A stretch of DNA of 64,000 nt from Borborobacter arsenicus (GCF_003934165.1 NZ_ML133509.1:370544-434543); one strand, 5' to 3'; counted from the first letter of the stretch, positions 8,137 to 17,794 are shown. Program-made: numbers and translations. Notes: generated by a model from the letters alone, not told the origin.

Positions 8137-10587
8137 ATGGCCGATATTCCATCAACGGCGCGCGTGGTCGTCATCGGTGGCGGCGCGGTCGGCGTCTCGT
8201 CGCTCTATCATCTGGCCAAGGCCGGATGGACCGATTGCGTGCTTCTGGAAAAGAACGAGCTGACCTCCGGCTCGACCTGGCATGCGGCCGGCAATGTGCC
8301 GACCTTCTCGACTTCCTGGTCGCTGATGAACATGCAGCGCTATTCGACCGAGCTCTATCGCGGGCTGGCGCAAGAGGTCGACTATCCGATGAACTACCAT
8401 GTCACAGGTTCGCTGCGGCTCGGCCACAGCAAGGAGCGCATGCGCGAATTCCTGCGCGCCAGGGGCATGGGCCGCTATCAGGGCATGGATATCGAGGTGG
8501 TCGGGCCTGACGAGATCAAGAGCCGCTACCCCTTCATCGAGACGCACGATCTGCAAGGCGCGCTCCATGATCCGAGTGATGGCGACATCGACCCCGCACA
8601 GCTCACCCAGGCGCTGGCCAAGGGCGCGCGCGACATGGGCGCGAAAATCGTCCGCTTCTGCCCGGTCACGGCGGCAAGGCGCGAAAACGGCGAATGGGTG
8701 CTGACGACGCCGCATGGCGAGATCCGCTGCGAATATGTGGTCAACGCCGCCGGCTACCGCGCGCAAGAGGTCGGCAGGCTGTTTGGCCGCACCGTGCCGA
8801 TGATGGTGATGAGCCATCAATACATCCTGTTCGAGGAAATCCCCGAACTCGCCGCCTGGTCGAAGGAAGCCGGCCACAAGCTGCCGCTGCTGCGCGACGT
8901 CGATACCTCCTGGTATCTGCGGCAGGAAAAGAACGGCATGAATCTCGGCCCTTACGAAAAGAACTGCCGCGCCCATTGGGCCACGCCTGACGATCCGATG
9001 CCGGAGGATTTTTCCTTCCAGCTCTATCCCGACGATCTGGAGCGGCTGGAATGGCACCTCAAGGACGCCACCGAGCGTGTGCCTATCCTCGGCACCGCCG
9101 GGCTTTCCAAGATGATCAACGGACCGATCCCCTATGCGCCCGACGGCAACCCGCTGATCGGGCCGATGCCCGGCGTGCCCAACGCCTTCGAGGCCTGCGT
9201 CTTCACCTTTGGCATCGCTCAGGCCGGCGGCGCCGGCAAGGTGCTGGCCGAATGGGTGACCGAAGGCCGGACCGAGTGGGACATGTGGTCCTGCGACCCG
9301 CGCCGCTTTACCGCCTTTGCCGCCGACCACGACTATTGCGTGGCCAAGGGCATGGAGGTCTACGGCAACGAATATGCGATCCATTTCCCGCATCACGCCT
9401 GGCCGGCGGGCAGGAACCGCAAGTTCTCCCCCATCCACGACCGCATCGCTGCCCTTGGCGCACAGTTCGACGCCTATAATGGCTGGGAGCGCGCGACCTG
9501 GTACGCCGCGCCGGGCGACGATACGTCCGAGGCCTCCACCCAGACCTTCAACCGCGCCGGCCCCTGGGAAAAGCGTATCCGCGAGGAATGCCTCGCCGTC
9601 AGGGATGCCGCCGGCGTACTCGACCTACCCGGCTTCTCACGTTTTCGCCTCGAGGGTCCGGGCGCGCGCGAGTGGCTGTCCTCGATGATCACCGGCGTGG
9701 TGCCAAAGCCGGGGCGCATCGGCCTTGGCTATTTCGCCGACGAGGGCGGGCGCATCGTCACCGAGATGTCGATCATGGCGCTGAAGGAGGACTTCTTCTT
9801 CCTGATCACCGCAGCCGCGGCCGAACTGCATGATTTCGAATGGCTGCAGAAGAACCTGCCGCAAGCATCCGGCATCTCATTGAGAAACGTGACCGATGAT
9901 TTCTCCTGCCAGATCCTCAGCGGGCCGAAGTCCCGCGCCATTCTGGCGGAAATCACCGATGCGGACCTAACGCAATCCTGGCTCTCGCATCAGTCGGTAC
10001 AGATCGCAGGCCGCTGGTGCCAGCTCGTGCGCGTCTCCTTTGCCGGCGAATTGGGCTGGGAAATCCACACCAAGATCGAGGACACCGCCACCATATTCGA
10101 TGCAGTCTGGCAGGCCGGCCAGAAACACGGGTTGAAGCCCTTCGGCATGTTTGCGCTCGACAGCCTGCGGCTGGAAAAAGGCTACCGCGCCTGGAAGCAG
10201 GAACTCTCCACCGACTACACCGTGCTGCAAGGTGGGCTGGAGCGTTTCGTCAAATGGGACAAGCCCGCTTTCCGGGGCAAGGCCGCCCTTGAACAGGAAA
10301 AGCAGCGGGACGAGACCAAGCGCTTCGTCACGCTTGTGGTCGAGGCCGGTGAGTGCGACGCGCCCTATATGTCGACGCTGTGGCACAACGGAAAAGTGGT
10401 GGGCGAAACCTTGTCAGGAGGGTTCGGCAACCGGGTGGACAAATCCATTGCCCTCGGCATGATCCGGGCCGACCTTGCCGTTGCGGGCACCAGGATCGAG
10501 GTCGAGATCTTCGGCGAAAGCTGCCCTGCCATCGTGCAGGAAGACAAGCCACTCTGGGACCCGCTCAATGAGAGGCTGAGAAGCTGA
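8137..10587 (+). CDS. Dimethylglycine dehydrogenase-like flavoprotein with GcvT domain (copy 1)
   Basis: An 816-residue fusion of an N-terminal FAD-dependent amine oxidase domain and a C-terminal GcvT folate domain, the layout of dimethylglycine and sarcosine dehydrogenases. VVIGGGAVGVSSLYHLAKAG (residues 11-30) binds FAD, and STWHAAG places His49 at the position that carries covalent FAD in mammalian DMGDH/SARDH. The second half has SFAGELGWEIH and LDSLRLEKGYRAWKQEL, typical of GcvT. The likely reaction is oxidative N-demethylation with one-carbon transfer to tetrahydrofolate; the substrate is unknown. A strong GGAGGAG ribosome site lies just upstream, and the gene follows the XRE-cupin regulator by 21 bp. 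Confidence 0.9.
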   Translation: MADIPSTARVVVIGGGAVGVSSLYHLAKAGWTDCVLLEKNELTSGSTWHAAGNVPTFSTSWSLMNMQRYSTELYRGLAQEVDYPMNYHVTGSLRLGHSKERMREFLRARGMGRYQGMDIEVVGPDEIKSRYPFIETHDLQGALHDPSDGDIDPAQLTQALAKGARDMGAKIVRFCPVTAARRENGEWVLTTPHGEIRCEYVVNAAGYRAQEVGRLFGRTVPMMVMSHQYILFEEIPELAAWSKEAGHKLPLLRDVDTSWYLRQEKNGMNLGPYEKNCRAHWATPDDPMPEDFSFQLYPDDLERLEWHLKDATERVPILGTAGLSKMINGPIPYAPDGNPLIGPMPGVPNAFEACVFTFGIAQAGGAGKVLAEWVTEGRTEWDMWSCDPRRFTAFAADHDYCVAKGMEVYGNEYAIHFPHHAWPAGRNRKFSPIHDRIAALGAQFDAYNGWERATWYAAPGDDTSEASTQTFNRAGPWEKRIREECLAVRDAAGVLDLPGFSRFRLEGPGAREWLSSMITGVVPKPGRIGLGYFADEGGRIVTEMSIMALKEDFFFLITAAAAELHDFEWLQKNLPQASGISLRNVTDDFSCQILSGPKSRAILAEITDADLTQSWLSHQSVQIAGRWCQLVRVSFAGELGWEIHTKIEDTATIFDAVWQAGQKHGLKPFGMFALDSLRLEKGYRAWKQELSTDYTVLQGGLERFVKWDKPAFRGKAALEQEKQRDETKRFVTLVVEAGECDAPYMSTLWHNGKVVGETLSGGFGNRVDKSIALGMIRADLAVAGTRIEVEIFGESCPAIVQEDKPLWDPLNERLRS

Positions 10588-10602
10588 GAGCGCTCATGTT
10601 CG

Positions 10603-10739
10603 ACCCCCACTCCGGTTTGCTACGCAAACCACCTCTCCCCCGTTCGACGGGGGAGAGGAAGGAAGCCTGCCTAGCCGCCGTGCTTCCTCTCCCCCGGGCA
10701 GGGGGAGAGGTGCCGAGCGAAGCGAGGCGGAGTGGGGGT
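10603..10739. repeat. Composite nested palindromic element (cloverleaf-like), copy A
   Basis: A 137-bp unit is closed by perfect 12-bp arms, ACCCCCACTCCG (10603-10614) and CGGAGTGGGGGT (10728-10739). Inside are GGTTTGC/GCAAACC (10614-10620/10624-10630), CCTCTCCCCCG/CGGGGGAGAGG (10632-10642/10648-10658) and CCTCTCCCCC/GGGGGAGAGG (10686-10695/10701-10710). The element at 17795-17920 has the same plan. It lies between copy 1 of the DMGDH-like gene and the aminotransferase gene. Confidence 0.85.
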
Positions 10740-10768
10740 GCTTGCCGAAGCGATATGGAAATCTAGTC

Positions 10769-11950
10769 ATGCCAAAACCCTCTTCCCGCATTTCCCGCAT
10801 CGTGCCTTCCGGCAAGGACGGCTGGGAGGTGCATTTCACCGCCATGACGCGCCACCAGGCCGGCGAGGACATCATCATGCTGTCGGTCGGCGACCATGAT
10901 TTCGACACGCCTTCTGAAACCGTCGAAGCCTGCGTCAGCGCCGTGCGCGGCGGCTATCACCACTACACCCAGCTTCCCGGCATTCCCCGCCTGCGCGAGG
11001 CAATGGCGCGCGTCTCCACCCAATGCACCGGCGTTGCCACCAGCGCCGACGAGGTGATTGCGACACCGGGCGGGCAGCAGGCGCTTTATGCGGCGGCACA
11101 GGCGGTGCTCGACCCCGGCGACCACGCCATCGTCGTTGCGCCCTATTATGCCACCTATCCCGGCACGTTCCGCGCAGCCGGCGCCAGCTTCACGGTGGTC
11201 GAAGCCCGCGCGGAAGACGGCTTCCAGCCGCGCGCGGAAGATATCGCGGCCGCCATTACCCCGCAGACGCGGGCGCTGCTCATCAACACGCCCAACAACC
11301 CGACCGGCGCGGTCTATTCGCGCGCCACGCTGGATGGCATCGCGGAAATCTGCCGCACGCACGATCTGTGGCTGTTTTCCGACGAGGTCTACTGGACGCT
11401 TGGCGGTGGCGAGCATGTTTCGCCGCGCGCCCTGCCCGGCATGGCCGAGCGCACGCTGGTCATCAATTCCATGTCGAAAAGCCACGGCATGACCGGCTGG
11501 CGTATCGGCTGGCTGACCGGACCGCGCGACCTGATCGCGCTGCTCGTCAATCTCAACCTCGTCACCACCTACGGCCTGACCGATTTCGTCTCGCGGGCCG
11601 CCGTCGCGGCGCTGGAAAATGCCTATGGCGTCAAGGAAATCGCCGAGCGCTATGCCGCGCGGCGCACCGTGTTCCTCGATGCCATATGCGGCCTCAACAA
11701 TGTCACCGTCCGCGGTTCGGAAGGCGGCATGTATGTCATGCTCGACATCAGCCGGATCGAGCCCGACTGCGAGAAATTCGCCTGGGCGCTGCTGGAAGGC
11801 GAGAAGCTTGCCGTCATGCCGGGCTCCAGCTTCGGCGAGGCGGCAAGCGGCCATATCCGCATCAGCCTTTGCCAGCCCGAACCCGTTCTCACCGAAGCCG
11901 CCCTACGCATCCGGCGCTTTGCCGCCACCTATCGGAGCCTGTCTGAATGA
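10769..11950 (+). CDS. PLP-dependent aminotransferase, class I/II
   Basis: A 393-residue fold-type I aminotransferase of the aspartate/aromatic family. NTPNNPTG (173-180), SDEVY (204-208), and NSMSKSHGMTGWRIGW with the PLP-binding Lys at 237 are all present. The ATG at 10769 is preferred over a TTG at 10742 because the latter lies against the upstream palindrome and lacks a ribosome site. Its stop overlaps the start of the following flavoprotein (ATGA). Lying between two N-demethylating flavoproteins, it may remove the amino group left after demethylation; the substrate is unknown. Confidence 0.9.
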   Translation: MPKPSSRISRIVPSGKDGWEVHFTAMTRHQAGEDIIMLSVGDHDFDTPSETVEACVSAVRGGYHHYTQLPGIPRLREAMARVSTQCTGVATSADEVIATPGGQQALYAAAQAVLDPGDHAIVVAPYYATYPGTFRAAGASFTVVEARAEDGFQPRAEDIAAAITPQTRALLINTPNNPTGAVYSRATLDGIAEICRTHDLWLFSDEVYWTLGGGEHVSPRALPGMAERTLVINSMSKSHGMTGWRIGWLTGPRDLIALLVNLNLVTTYGLTDFVSRAAVAALENAYGVKEIAERYAARRTVFLDAICGLNNVTVRGSEGGMYVMLDISRIEPDCEKFAWALLEGEKLAVMPGSSFGEAASGHIRISLCQPEPVLTEAALRIRRFAATYRSLSE

Positions 11951-14397
11951 GTGCGCAATCCATCCCCGCCAAGGCCCGCACCGTCATCATCGGCGGCGGT
12001 GTTTCGGGCTGCTCGGTCGCCTATCATCTGGCCAAGCTCGGCTGGAGCGACATCGTGCTGCTGGAGCGCAAGCAGCTTACCTGCGGCACCACCTGGCACG
12101 CGGCGGGGCTGATCGGCCAGTTGCGCGGCTCGCAGAACATGACGCGGCTCGCCAAATATTCGGCCGACCTCTACGTCAAGCTGGAGGAAGAGACCGGGGT
12201 GGCCACCGGCATGCGCCAGGTCGGATCGATCACCGTGGCGCTGACCGAGGAGCGCAAGCACGAAATCTATCGCCAGGCCTCGCTGGCGCGCGCCTTCGAT
12301 GTCGATGTGCGCGAGATTTCTCCCAGCGAAGTCAAGGAGATGTATCCGCATCTCAATGTATCGGATGTGGTCGGTGCCGTGCATCTGCCGCTCGACGGCC
12401 AGTGCGACCCAGCCAACATCGCCATGGCCCTTGCCAAGGGCGCGCGCCAGCGCGGCGCCAAGATCGTCGAAGGCGTGAAAGTCACTGCCGTTCACCAGAA
12501 GGACGGCCGCGTCACCGGCGTTTCCTGGGCGCAAGGGCAGGACCAGGGCACGATCGAAACCGACATCGTCATCAACTGCGCCGGCATGTGGGCGCGCGAA
12601 CTGGCCGCCATGTCGGGCGTGACCGTGCCGCTTCACGCCTGCGAGCATTTCTACCTCGTCACCGAGGCCATTCCCGGCCTGTCGCGCCTGCCAGTGCTCA
12701 GGGTTCCGGACGAATGCGCCTATTACAAGGAAGACGCCGGCAAGATGATGCTGGGCGCCTTCGAGCCCAGGGCAAAACCGTGGGGCATGGAAGGCATTCG
12801 CGAAGATTTCTGCTTCGATCAGTTGCCCGAGGATTTCGAGCATTTCGAGCCGATCCTCGAAATGGGCGTAAACCGCATGCCGATGCTGGCTAGCGCCGGC
12901 ATCCACACCTTCTTCAACGGCCCCGAAAGCTTCACGCCGGACGACCGCTACTATCTCGGCGAAGTGCCGGAACTCAAAGGCTATTGGGTCGCAGCGGGCT
13001 ACAATTCCGTCGGCATCGTCTCCTCCGGTGGAGCGGGCATGGCGCTGGCGCAGTGGATCAATGACGGCGAAGCGCCTTTCGACCTGTGGGAGGTCGATAT
13101 CCGCCGGGCCCAGCCTTTCCAGAAGAACCGCGCCTATCTCAAGGAGCGCGTTTCAGAAACGCTCGGCCTGCTTTATGCTGATCACTTCCCCTATCGGCAG
13201 GTCACCACCTCGCGCGGCGTGCGCCGCTCGCCGATCCACGAACATTTGAAGGCGCGCGGCGCGGTGTTCGGCGAAGTTACCGGCTGGGAGCGTGCCAACT
13301 GGTTCGCGCGCGAAGGCCAGGAACGCGAATACCGCTACAGCTGGAAGCGGCAGAACTGGTTCGACAACAACCGCGAGGAACATCTGGCGGTGCGCAATAA
13401 TGTCGGCCTATTCGACATGACTTCCTTCGGCAAGATCAGGATCGAGGGGCGCGACGCGCTCGCCTTCCTGCAGCGTCTGTGCGCCAACGATCTCGACGTC
13501 GCGCCCGGTCGCATCGTCTATACCCAGATGCTGAACAATCGCGGCGGCATCGAAAGCGACCTCACCATCTCGCGCCTGTCGGAAACCGCTTTTCTCGCGG
13601 TCGTACCCGGCGCCACCCTGCAGCGCGATCTTGCCTGGCTACGAAAGCATCTTGACGACGAGTTCGTAGTGATCACCGATGTGAGCGCAGCCGAATCCGT
13701 GCTTTGCCTGATGGGGCCGAAGTCGCGCGAGTTGATCCAAAAAGTCAGCCCGAACGATTTCTCAAACCAGCACAACCCCTTCGGCAGTTGGCAGGAGATC
13801 GAGATCGGCATGGGGCTGGCGCGCGCCCACCGCGTCACCTATGTCGGCGAACTGGGCTGGGAACTCTACATCTCGACTGACCAGGCCGCCCATGTCTTCG
13901 AGGCGCTGGAGGAATCCGGACGCGAATTCGGCCTGAAACTCTGCGGCCTGCATACGCTGGATTCCTGCCGCATCGAAAAGGCGTTCCGCCATTTCGGCCA
14001 CGACATCACCGATGAGGACCATGTGCTGGAAGCCGGACTCGGTTTTGCGGTTAGGACCGGCAAGGGCGACTTCATTGGCCGCGACGCGGTGCTTGCCAAA
14101 AGGCAAGCCGGCCTGTCACGCCGGCTCGTCCAGTTCCGCGTTACGAACCCCGAGCCGCTGCTTTTCCACAATGAGGCGATCGTGCGCGACGGCGAGATCG
14201 TCGGCACCATCACCTCGGGCAATTACGGCCATCATCTCGGCGGCGCGGTCGGCCTCGGCTATGTGCCGGCAAAGGGTGAAAGCGAGGAACAGATATTGTC
14301 CTCGACCTATGAGATCGAGATCGCCGGCGAACGTTTTTCCGCCGAAGCCTCGCTCAAGCCGATGTATGATCCGAAGGCGGAACGGGTACGCATGTAA
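11947..14397 (+). CDS. Dimethylglycine dehydrogenase-like flavoprotein with GcvT domain (copy 2)
   Basis: An 816-residue paralogue of the gene at 8137, with the same DAO-FAO-GcvT order. VIIGGGVSGCSVAYHLAKLG (13-32) binds FAD, and GTTWHAAGLIGQLRGSQNMT places the covalent-FAD histidine at 51. The GcvT half includes YVGELGWELYIS and DSCRIEKAFRHFGHD. After WHAAG this copy reads LIGQLRGSQNMT, closer to known sarcosine/dimethylglycine dehydrogenases than copy 1 (NVPTFSTSWSLMN), so the two probably differ in substrate. It is translationally coupled to the aminotransferase by a 4-bp overlap and followed at once by a palindromic repeat. Confidence 0.9.
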   Translation: MSAQSIPAKARTVIIGGGVSGCSVAYHLAKLGWSDIVLLERKQLTCGTTWHAAGLIGQLRGSQNMTRLAKYSADLYVKLEEETGVATGMRQVGSITVALTEERKHEIYRQASLARAFDVDVREISPSEVKEMYPHLNVSDVVGAVHLPLDGQCDPANIAMALAKGARQRGAKIVEGVKVTAVHQKDGRVTGVSWAQGQDQGTIETDIVINCAGMWARELAAMSGVTVPLHACEHFYLVTEAIPGLSRLPVLRVPDECAYYKEDAGKMMLGAFEPRAKPWGMEGIREDFCFDQLPEDFEHFEPILEMGVNRMPMLASAGIHTFFNGPESFTPDDRYYLGEVPELKGYWVAAGYNSVGIVSSGGAGMALAQWINDGEAPFDLWEVDIRRAQPFQKNRAYLKERVSETLGLLYADHFPYRQVTTSRGVRRSPIHEHLKARGAVFGEVTGWERANWFAREGQEREYRYSWKRQNWFDNNREEHLAVRNNVGLFDMTSFGKIRIEGRDALAFLQRLCANDLDVAPGRIVYTQMLNNRGGIESDLTISRLSETAFLAVVPGATLQRDLAWLRKHLDDEFVVITDVSAAESVLCLMGPKSRELIQKVSPNDFSNQHNPFGSWQEIEIGMGLARAHRVTYVGELGWELYISTDQAAHVFEALEESGREFGLKLCGLHTLDSCRIEKAFRHFGHDITDEDHVLEAGLGFAVRTGKGDFIGRDAVLAKRQAGLSRRLVQFRVTNPEPLLFHNEAIVRDGEIVGTITSGNYGHHLGGAVGLGYVPAKGESEEQILSSTYEIEIAGERFSAEASLKPMYDPKAERVRM

Positions 14398-14445
14398 AGC
14401 ATCGGACCGAAAAGTGGGGACCGGTTTTCGGAATATTCCGATGCT
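14398..14445. repeat. Intergenic palindrome, CCGAAAA/TTTTCGG family, copy 1
   Basis: The outer arms AGCATCGGA (14398-14406) and TCCGATGCT (14437-14445) are perfectly complementary. The inner arms are CCGAAAA (14407-14413) and TTTTCGG (14425-14431), around the loop GTGGGGACCGG, with a 5-nt bulge on the right. It starts directly after the stop codon of the preceding gene and may double as a transcription end. A second copy with different outer arms lies at 58642-58694. Confidence 0.85.
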
Positions 14446-14468
14446 CAATCAAAGTGCCAATCGGCTGG

Positions 14469-15050
14469 TCAGAATGCATCCATCCTGGCCATCACTTTGG
14501 CCATGAACGCCTTGCGGGAAGCCTCGGTCGAGGAATTCATCGAATAATGCGCAAGATAAGAAACGGGCGCCCCGGGCTTCACCGTCAGCCGCAGCACCCG
14601 CTTCACCAGCTTGCGCGGTGGGTCGCCCAGCAGGAATGCGTTGAGGCGGCTGCCGCCATAGGTAGTGACTGCGGCGAGCTTGCGGATCGTGTGCAGCGAC
14701 GGCTTGGCCTTGTCGCCGACCATCTTGAACGACACGCCCGGCAGGAAGACGCGATCAAAAAACCCTTTCAGAATAGCTGGATAGCCATAATTCCATACCG
14801 GAAAGGTGAGAACCAGCCCTTCCGCCCGGCGCAGCCGCTCGACATAGTTGCACACGGTTTCAGTATTTTCCGGCACGTCGCGATAGCGGATGCGCTCCTC
14901 GCGGCTCAAGCAAGGCTCGAAGCCCTCCGCATAGAGGTCGCAATCATCGACCTCATGCCCGCGTGCGACAAGCCTTTCGACCACAAGGCGGTGCAGCGCC
15001 GCATGATAGCTGGTCTCGACCGGATGGGCATAAAGCACGAGAACCTTCAT
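14469..15050 (-). CDS. NAD(P)H dehydrogenase, flavodoxin-2 fold
   Basis: A 193-residue flavoprotein of the NQO1/Flavodoxin_2 family. MKVLVLYAHPVETSYHAAL is the FMN/FAD phosphate-binding start, LTFPVWNYGYPAILKGFFDR is the conserved active-site block, and AAVTTYGGSR is the third block. These enzymes transfer two electrons from NAD(P)H to quinones or similar acceptors. It ends a minus-strand run beginning with the ABC importer at 20643, starting 10 bp after the FAD-linked oxidase gene. Its role may be re-oxidation or reduction within the same pathway; the substrate is unknown. Confidence 0.87.
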   Translation of the reverse strand: MKVLVLYAHPVETSYHAALHRLVVERLVARGHEVDDCDLYAEGFEPCLSREERIRYRDVPENTETVCNYVERLRRAEGLVLTFPVWNYGYPAILKGFFDRVFLPGVSFKMVGDKAKPSLHTIRKLAAVTTYGGSRLNAFLLGDPPRKLVKRVLRLTVKPGAPVSYLAHYSMNSSTEASRKAFMAKVMARMDAF

Positions 15051-15060
15051 GCGACACCCG

Positions 15061-16458
15061 TTATCCTGCCCGTTGCAGGCCCTTGAACAGAAACGTCTTG
15101 CTGGAATGATAGTCGTAGCTGGAGTCTTCCCAGGCGATCATCTTGCCTGGATTGAGGAGGCCCTGCGGGTCCGCCTCGCGCTTGAAGGCAAGCTGGATCT
15201 CGTCGGTCTGCTTCATGCCGCCCTCCTCCAGCGTGTAGCGATGCGGATTGAAGATCGGGCAGCCATTTTCCTCATGCAGCCTTATGATCTCGTCCAGCCG
15301 TTCCTCGGTGGTGAACTTTACCAGCGGTAGACCGAAGCAGGTGATGTTGCCGTCGAAGCGCACGAATTCCAGATGCGAGAATACTTCGCCGGGAAACATT
15401 GCGTCCATCCTTTCCACCAGCGCAAGCTGGTTGGGAAACGGGTAGAGCGATTGCAGGTAAGTGATTGACGGATCGACGCGAAGCGCCCGCAGCGTCGTGT
15501 GGTTCCAGGCCAGTTCGAAGGCAGGCGGCAAGCCCTTCTTGTCCTCTTCGGTCGCGGCGTTGAACACCACTTCGCCACCCTCGCGCCTTGTGAAGGCGAG
15601 GAAGGCATCCAGTGCATGCGGCGCGACCATGACCAGGCAGATGCTCTGGCCGGGGCGAAAGAAGCGCTGATGCCGCTTGAAATAGTCCTGTGGCACCGGA
15701 GCTGCGATCGGGGTGATCAGCTTGGTCAGCAGTCCGTCCTGGCAGGCCAGCGCATTGCCGTAGCGAGCCGCGCCCATGAAGGTATCGAAACCGACAATGA
15801 CATCGATCCAGTCATAGGCAGCCGTCAGCGGCATTTCCACTTCGGTGATGATGCCGTTGGTGCCGTAGGCATGCGTGACCTTATGCAAATCCTCGCCTGT
15901 AAGGTCCAATATGCGCGGTCCTGCCTCCATGGTGACGACACGCAGGCGCAGCACATTGCCGAAATCGCGCAAGCCGCCGAAATTGATCGAGCCCACGCCG
16001 CCCGAACCACCGGCGATGAAGCCGCCGATCGAGGCAGTATTGTAGGTCGACGGATGCAGCCGCAGTTCCTGGCCCGAATGGGTCCGCGTCGCCCGGTCGA
16101 TATCCGCAATGATCGCCCCCGGCCCTGCCACCACGCGCCCCGACGCAATCGAAACGATCTCGTTCATTTCCGCCAGCGACAGCACGACGCCGCCCGAGAG
16201 CGGCATCGCCTGGCCGTAATTGCCCGTGCCGGTGCCGCGCGGTGTCACCGGAATTCCCAGCCGATGGCAGGCGGCGAGCACCCGCACCACCTCAACCTCG
16301 TTCTTGGGCGAGACGATCAGGTCGCCGCTGATATGGTCGAGCTGCCGCTTCAGCACCGGGCTGTACCAGTAAAAGTCGCGGCTCTTTTGCTGGACGATCT
16401 TTTCATTGTCCTCGATCTTCAGCCCGTCGAGCTCGCGTTTGAGTGTGGCAATATCCAT
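15061..16458 (-). CDS. FAD-linked oxidase (GlcD/VAO family)
   Basis: A 465-residue FAD-binding oxidoreductase. The PCMH-type FAD domain covers about residues 35-215 (SPKNEVEVVRVLAACHRLGI, VTPRGTGTGNYGQ, AGPGAIIADIDRAT, GGFIAGGSGGVGS). The C-terminus has DPQGLLNPGKMI, the signature end of the glycolate oxidase GlcD/vanillyl-alcohol oxidase group. It probably oxidises a hydroxy or amino acid-like intermediate; the substrate cannot be read from the sequence. It follows the amidohydrolase by 4 bp, arguing for one operon with the ABC importer. Confidence 0.87.
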   Translation of the reverse strand: MDIATLKRELDGLKIEDNEKIVQQKSRDFYWYSPVLKRQLDHISGDLIVSPKNEVEVVRVLAACHRLGIPVTPRGTGTGNYGQAMPLSGGVVLSLAEMNEIVSIASGRVVAGPGAIIADIDRATRTHSGQELRLHPSTYNTASIGGFIAGGSGGVGSINFGGLRDFGNVLRLRVVTMEAGPRILDLTGEDLHKVTHAYGTNGIITEVEMPLTAAYDWIDVIVGFDTFMGAARYGNALACQDGLLTKLITPIAAPVPQDYFKRHQRFFRPGQSICLVMVAPHALDAFLAFTRREGGEVVFNAATEEDKKGLPPAFELAWNHTTLRALRVDPSITYLQSLYPFPNQLALVERMDAMFPGEVFSHLEFVRFDGNITCFGLPLVKFTTEERLDEIIRLHEENGCPIFNPHRYTLEEGGMKQTDEIQLAFKREADPQGLLNPGKMIAWEDSSYDYHSSKTFLFKGLQRAG

Positions 16459-16462
16459 CGCG

Positions 16463-17770
16463 TCAGCCCATCAGCTCATCGAGTTCGGCATAGTCGGGCA
16501 GTTCGGCATCGATCGGCCTGCCGTCGCGCACCACGGTGCGGCCGGCTTCGGGTCGCGACAGAAGCTCCGTCCAGCTACGTCCCCTGAAGATGATGAAATC
16601 CGCCGGGCCGCCCACCTGCAGCGTGCCCGCTGCTTCGAGGCGCATCACTTGCGCTGGGGTGACGGTCACCGCCTGCGGCCAGTCACCGACCGGGTGGTCG
16701 AAATGCAATATGCGCGTTGCCATGCGATAGACCTCGTGCATGTCGAGATCGCCATAGGCATAGAATGGGTCGCGCGTATTGTCGGAGGCGACGCAGACCG
16801 GAATGCCGCGCGCCTTCATTTCATGCAACAGCGTCACCCCGCGCCAGCGCGGCGTGGTGCCGTCATGGCGGCGGTCCTGCAGGTAGAGATTGCACATCGG
16901 CAGCGAGACGACCGCGATGTTGGCGCGCGCCACCTTGTCCAGCGTATCGAGAACTTCCGCGTCGGGCTGGCGCGCCAGTGAGCAGCAATGCCCGACCAGT
17001 ATCCTGCCCTCGAACCGGTGGCGCTGTGCGGCCTCGGCTATCTTGCGCAGCGACACGGCGGCAAGGTCGTCGGTTTCGTCGGCATGGAAATCGAGGTCGA
17101 GGCGATGCGCTATCGCGGTCCGGAACACACGGTCGAGCAGTTCGTCGAGATCCGGAACCATATAGGTGACGGTGCCCAGAACGCCCCTTGCCTCGGCCAC
17201 ACGCCTCGCCATCCGGCCGAACCAGTCTTCGTCGCCGACCCGCTCGACGCCGAACAGGCAGGCACCTTGCAACTCGATCCGGCCTCGCCAGCGCTCGCGC
17301 ATCTCCTCAAAGACCGGCCAGGAAATCGTCTCCTGCGGCGGGATCGAGTCGATGTGTGTGCGCAGCGCCTTCGTGCCGTGGGCATAGGCGCAGCGCAGCG
17401 AAAATTCCATCCGCCGGGCAACGTCACTGGCACTCCAGCGCGCTTCCCGGTCGGCATCGGTTGCTGCCAGCGCCCCGGCGAAGGAACCGTTGGCGTTCGG
17501 GCTACGCGCCCAGATATGCCCCTTGTCGATATGGGTGTGGCAGTCGACGAAGCAAGGCAGCACGATGCGGCCCTTGAGATCGACGGCTCCGGCTCGCCCT
17601 TCCCCCCGCGCGGCGGCGGCAATCCGCTCGATCCGCCCATCCGTCACGTCAAGATCGGCCAGCGCGAAGCCATCGGCATCGGCGGGCGCGGAAAGTCCCG
17701 GCGTCAGCGACGCATGCAGGCGGACATTGGCGAGCTTGAACGAACCGGAAGTGGGGATGGAAATCGACAT
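16463..17770 (-). CDS. Cytosine deaminase-like amidohydrolase
   Basis: A 435-residue metal-dependent hydrolase of the amidohydrolase superfamily, nearest in pattern to CodA and related N-heterocycle deaminases. The metal and catalytic residues appear in order: DCHTHIDKGH, DFHADETDD, VGHCCSLA and SDNTRDPFYAYGDLDM. These enzymes deaminate or hydrolyse ring C-N bonds in pyrimidines, hydantoins or creatinine-like rings. Its neighbours (NMT1-type importer upstream, flavin oxidases downstream) suggest it acts on an imported nitrogen heterocycle. A palindromic element separates it from the permease gene, which may split expression of the operon. Confidence 0.86.
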   Translation of the reverse strand: MSISIPTSGSFKLANVRLHASLTPGLSAPADADGFALADLDVTDGRIERIAAAARGEGRAGAVDLKGRIVLPCFVDCHTHIDKGHIWARSPNANGSFAGALAATDADREARWSASDVARRMEFSLRCAYAHGTKALRTHIDSIPPQETISWPVFEEMRERWRGRIELQGACLFGVERVGDEDWFGRMARRVAEARGVLGTVTYMVPDLDELLDRVFRTAIAHRLDLDFHADETDDLAAVSLRKIAEAAQRHRFEGRILVGHCCSLARQPDAEVLDTLDKVARANIAVVSLPMCNLYLQDRRHDGTTPRWRGVTLLHEMKARGIPVCVASDNTRDPFYAYGDLDMHEVYRMATRILHFDHPVGDWPQAVTVTPAQVMRLEAAGTLQVGGPADFIIFRGRSWTELLSRPEAGRTVVRDGRPIDAELPDYAELDELMG

Positions 17771-17794
17771 CTATCGCCCCGGCGTCGATACATG

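Noticed and set aside
8152..9438. Minus-strand frame of 428 codons opposite the first DMGDH-like gene
   Set aside because: It is a shadow of the high-GC third positions in the real gene, with no family features and no start context.
10742..10768. Upstream TTG start for the aminotransferase gene
   Set aside because: It directly abuts the composite palindrome, adds nine residues with no family match and has no ribosome site; the ATG at 10769 fits better.
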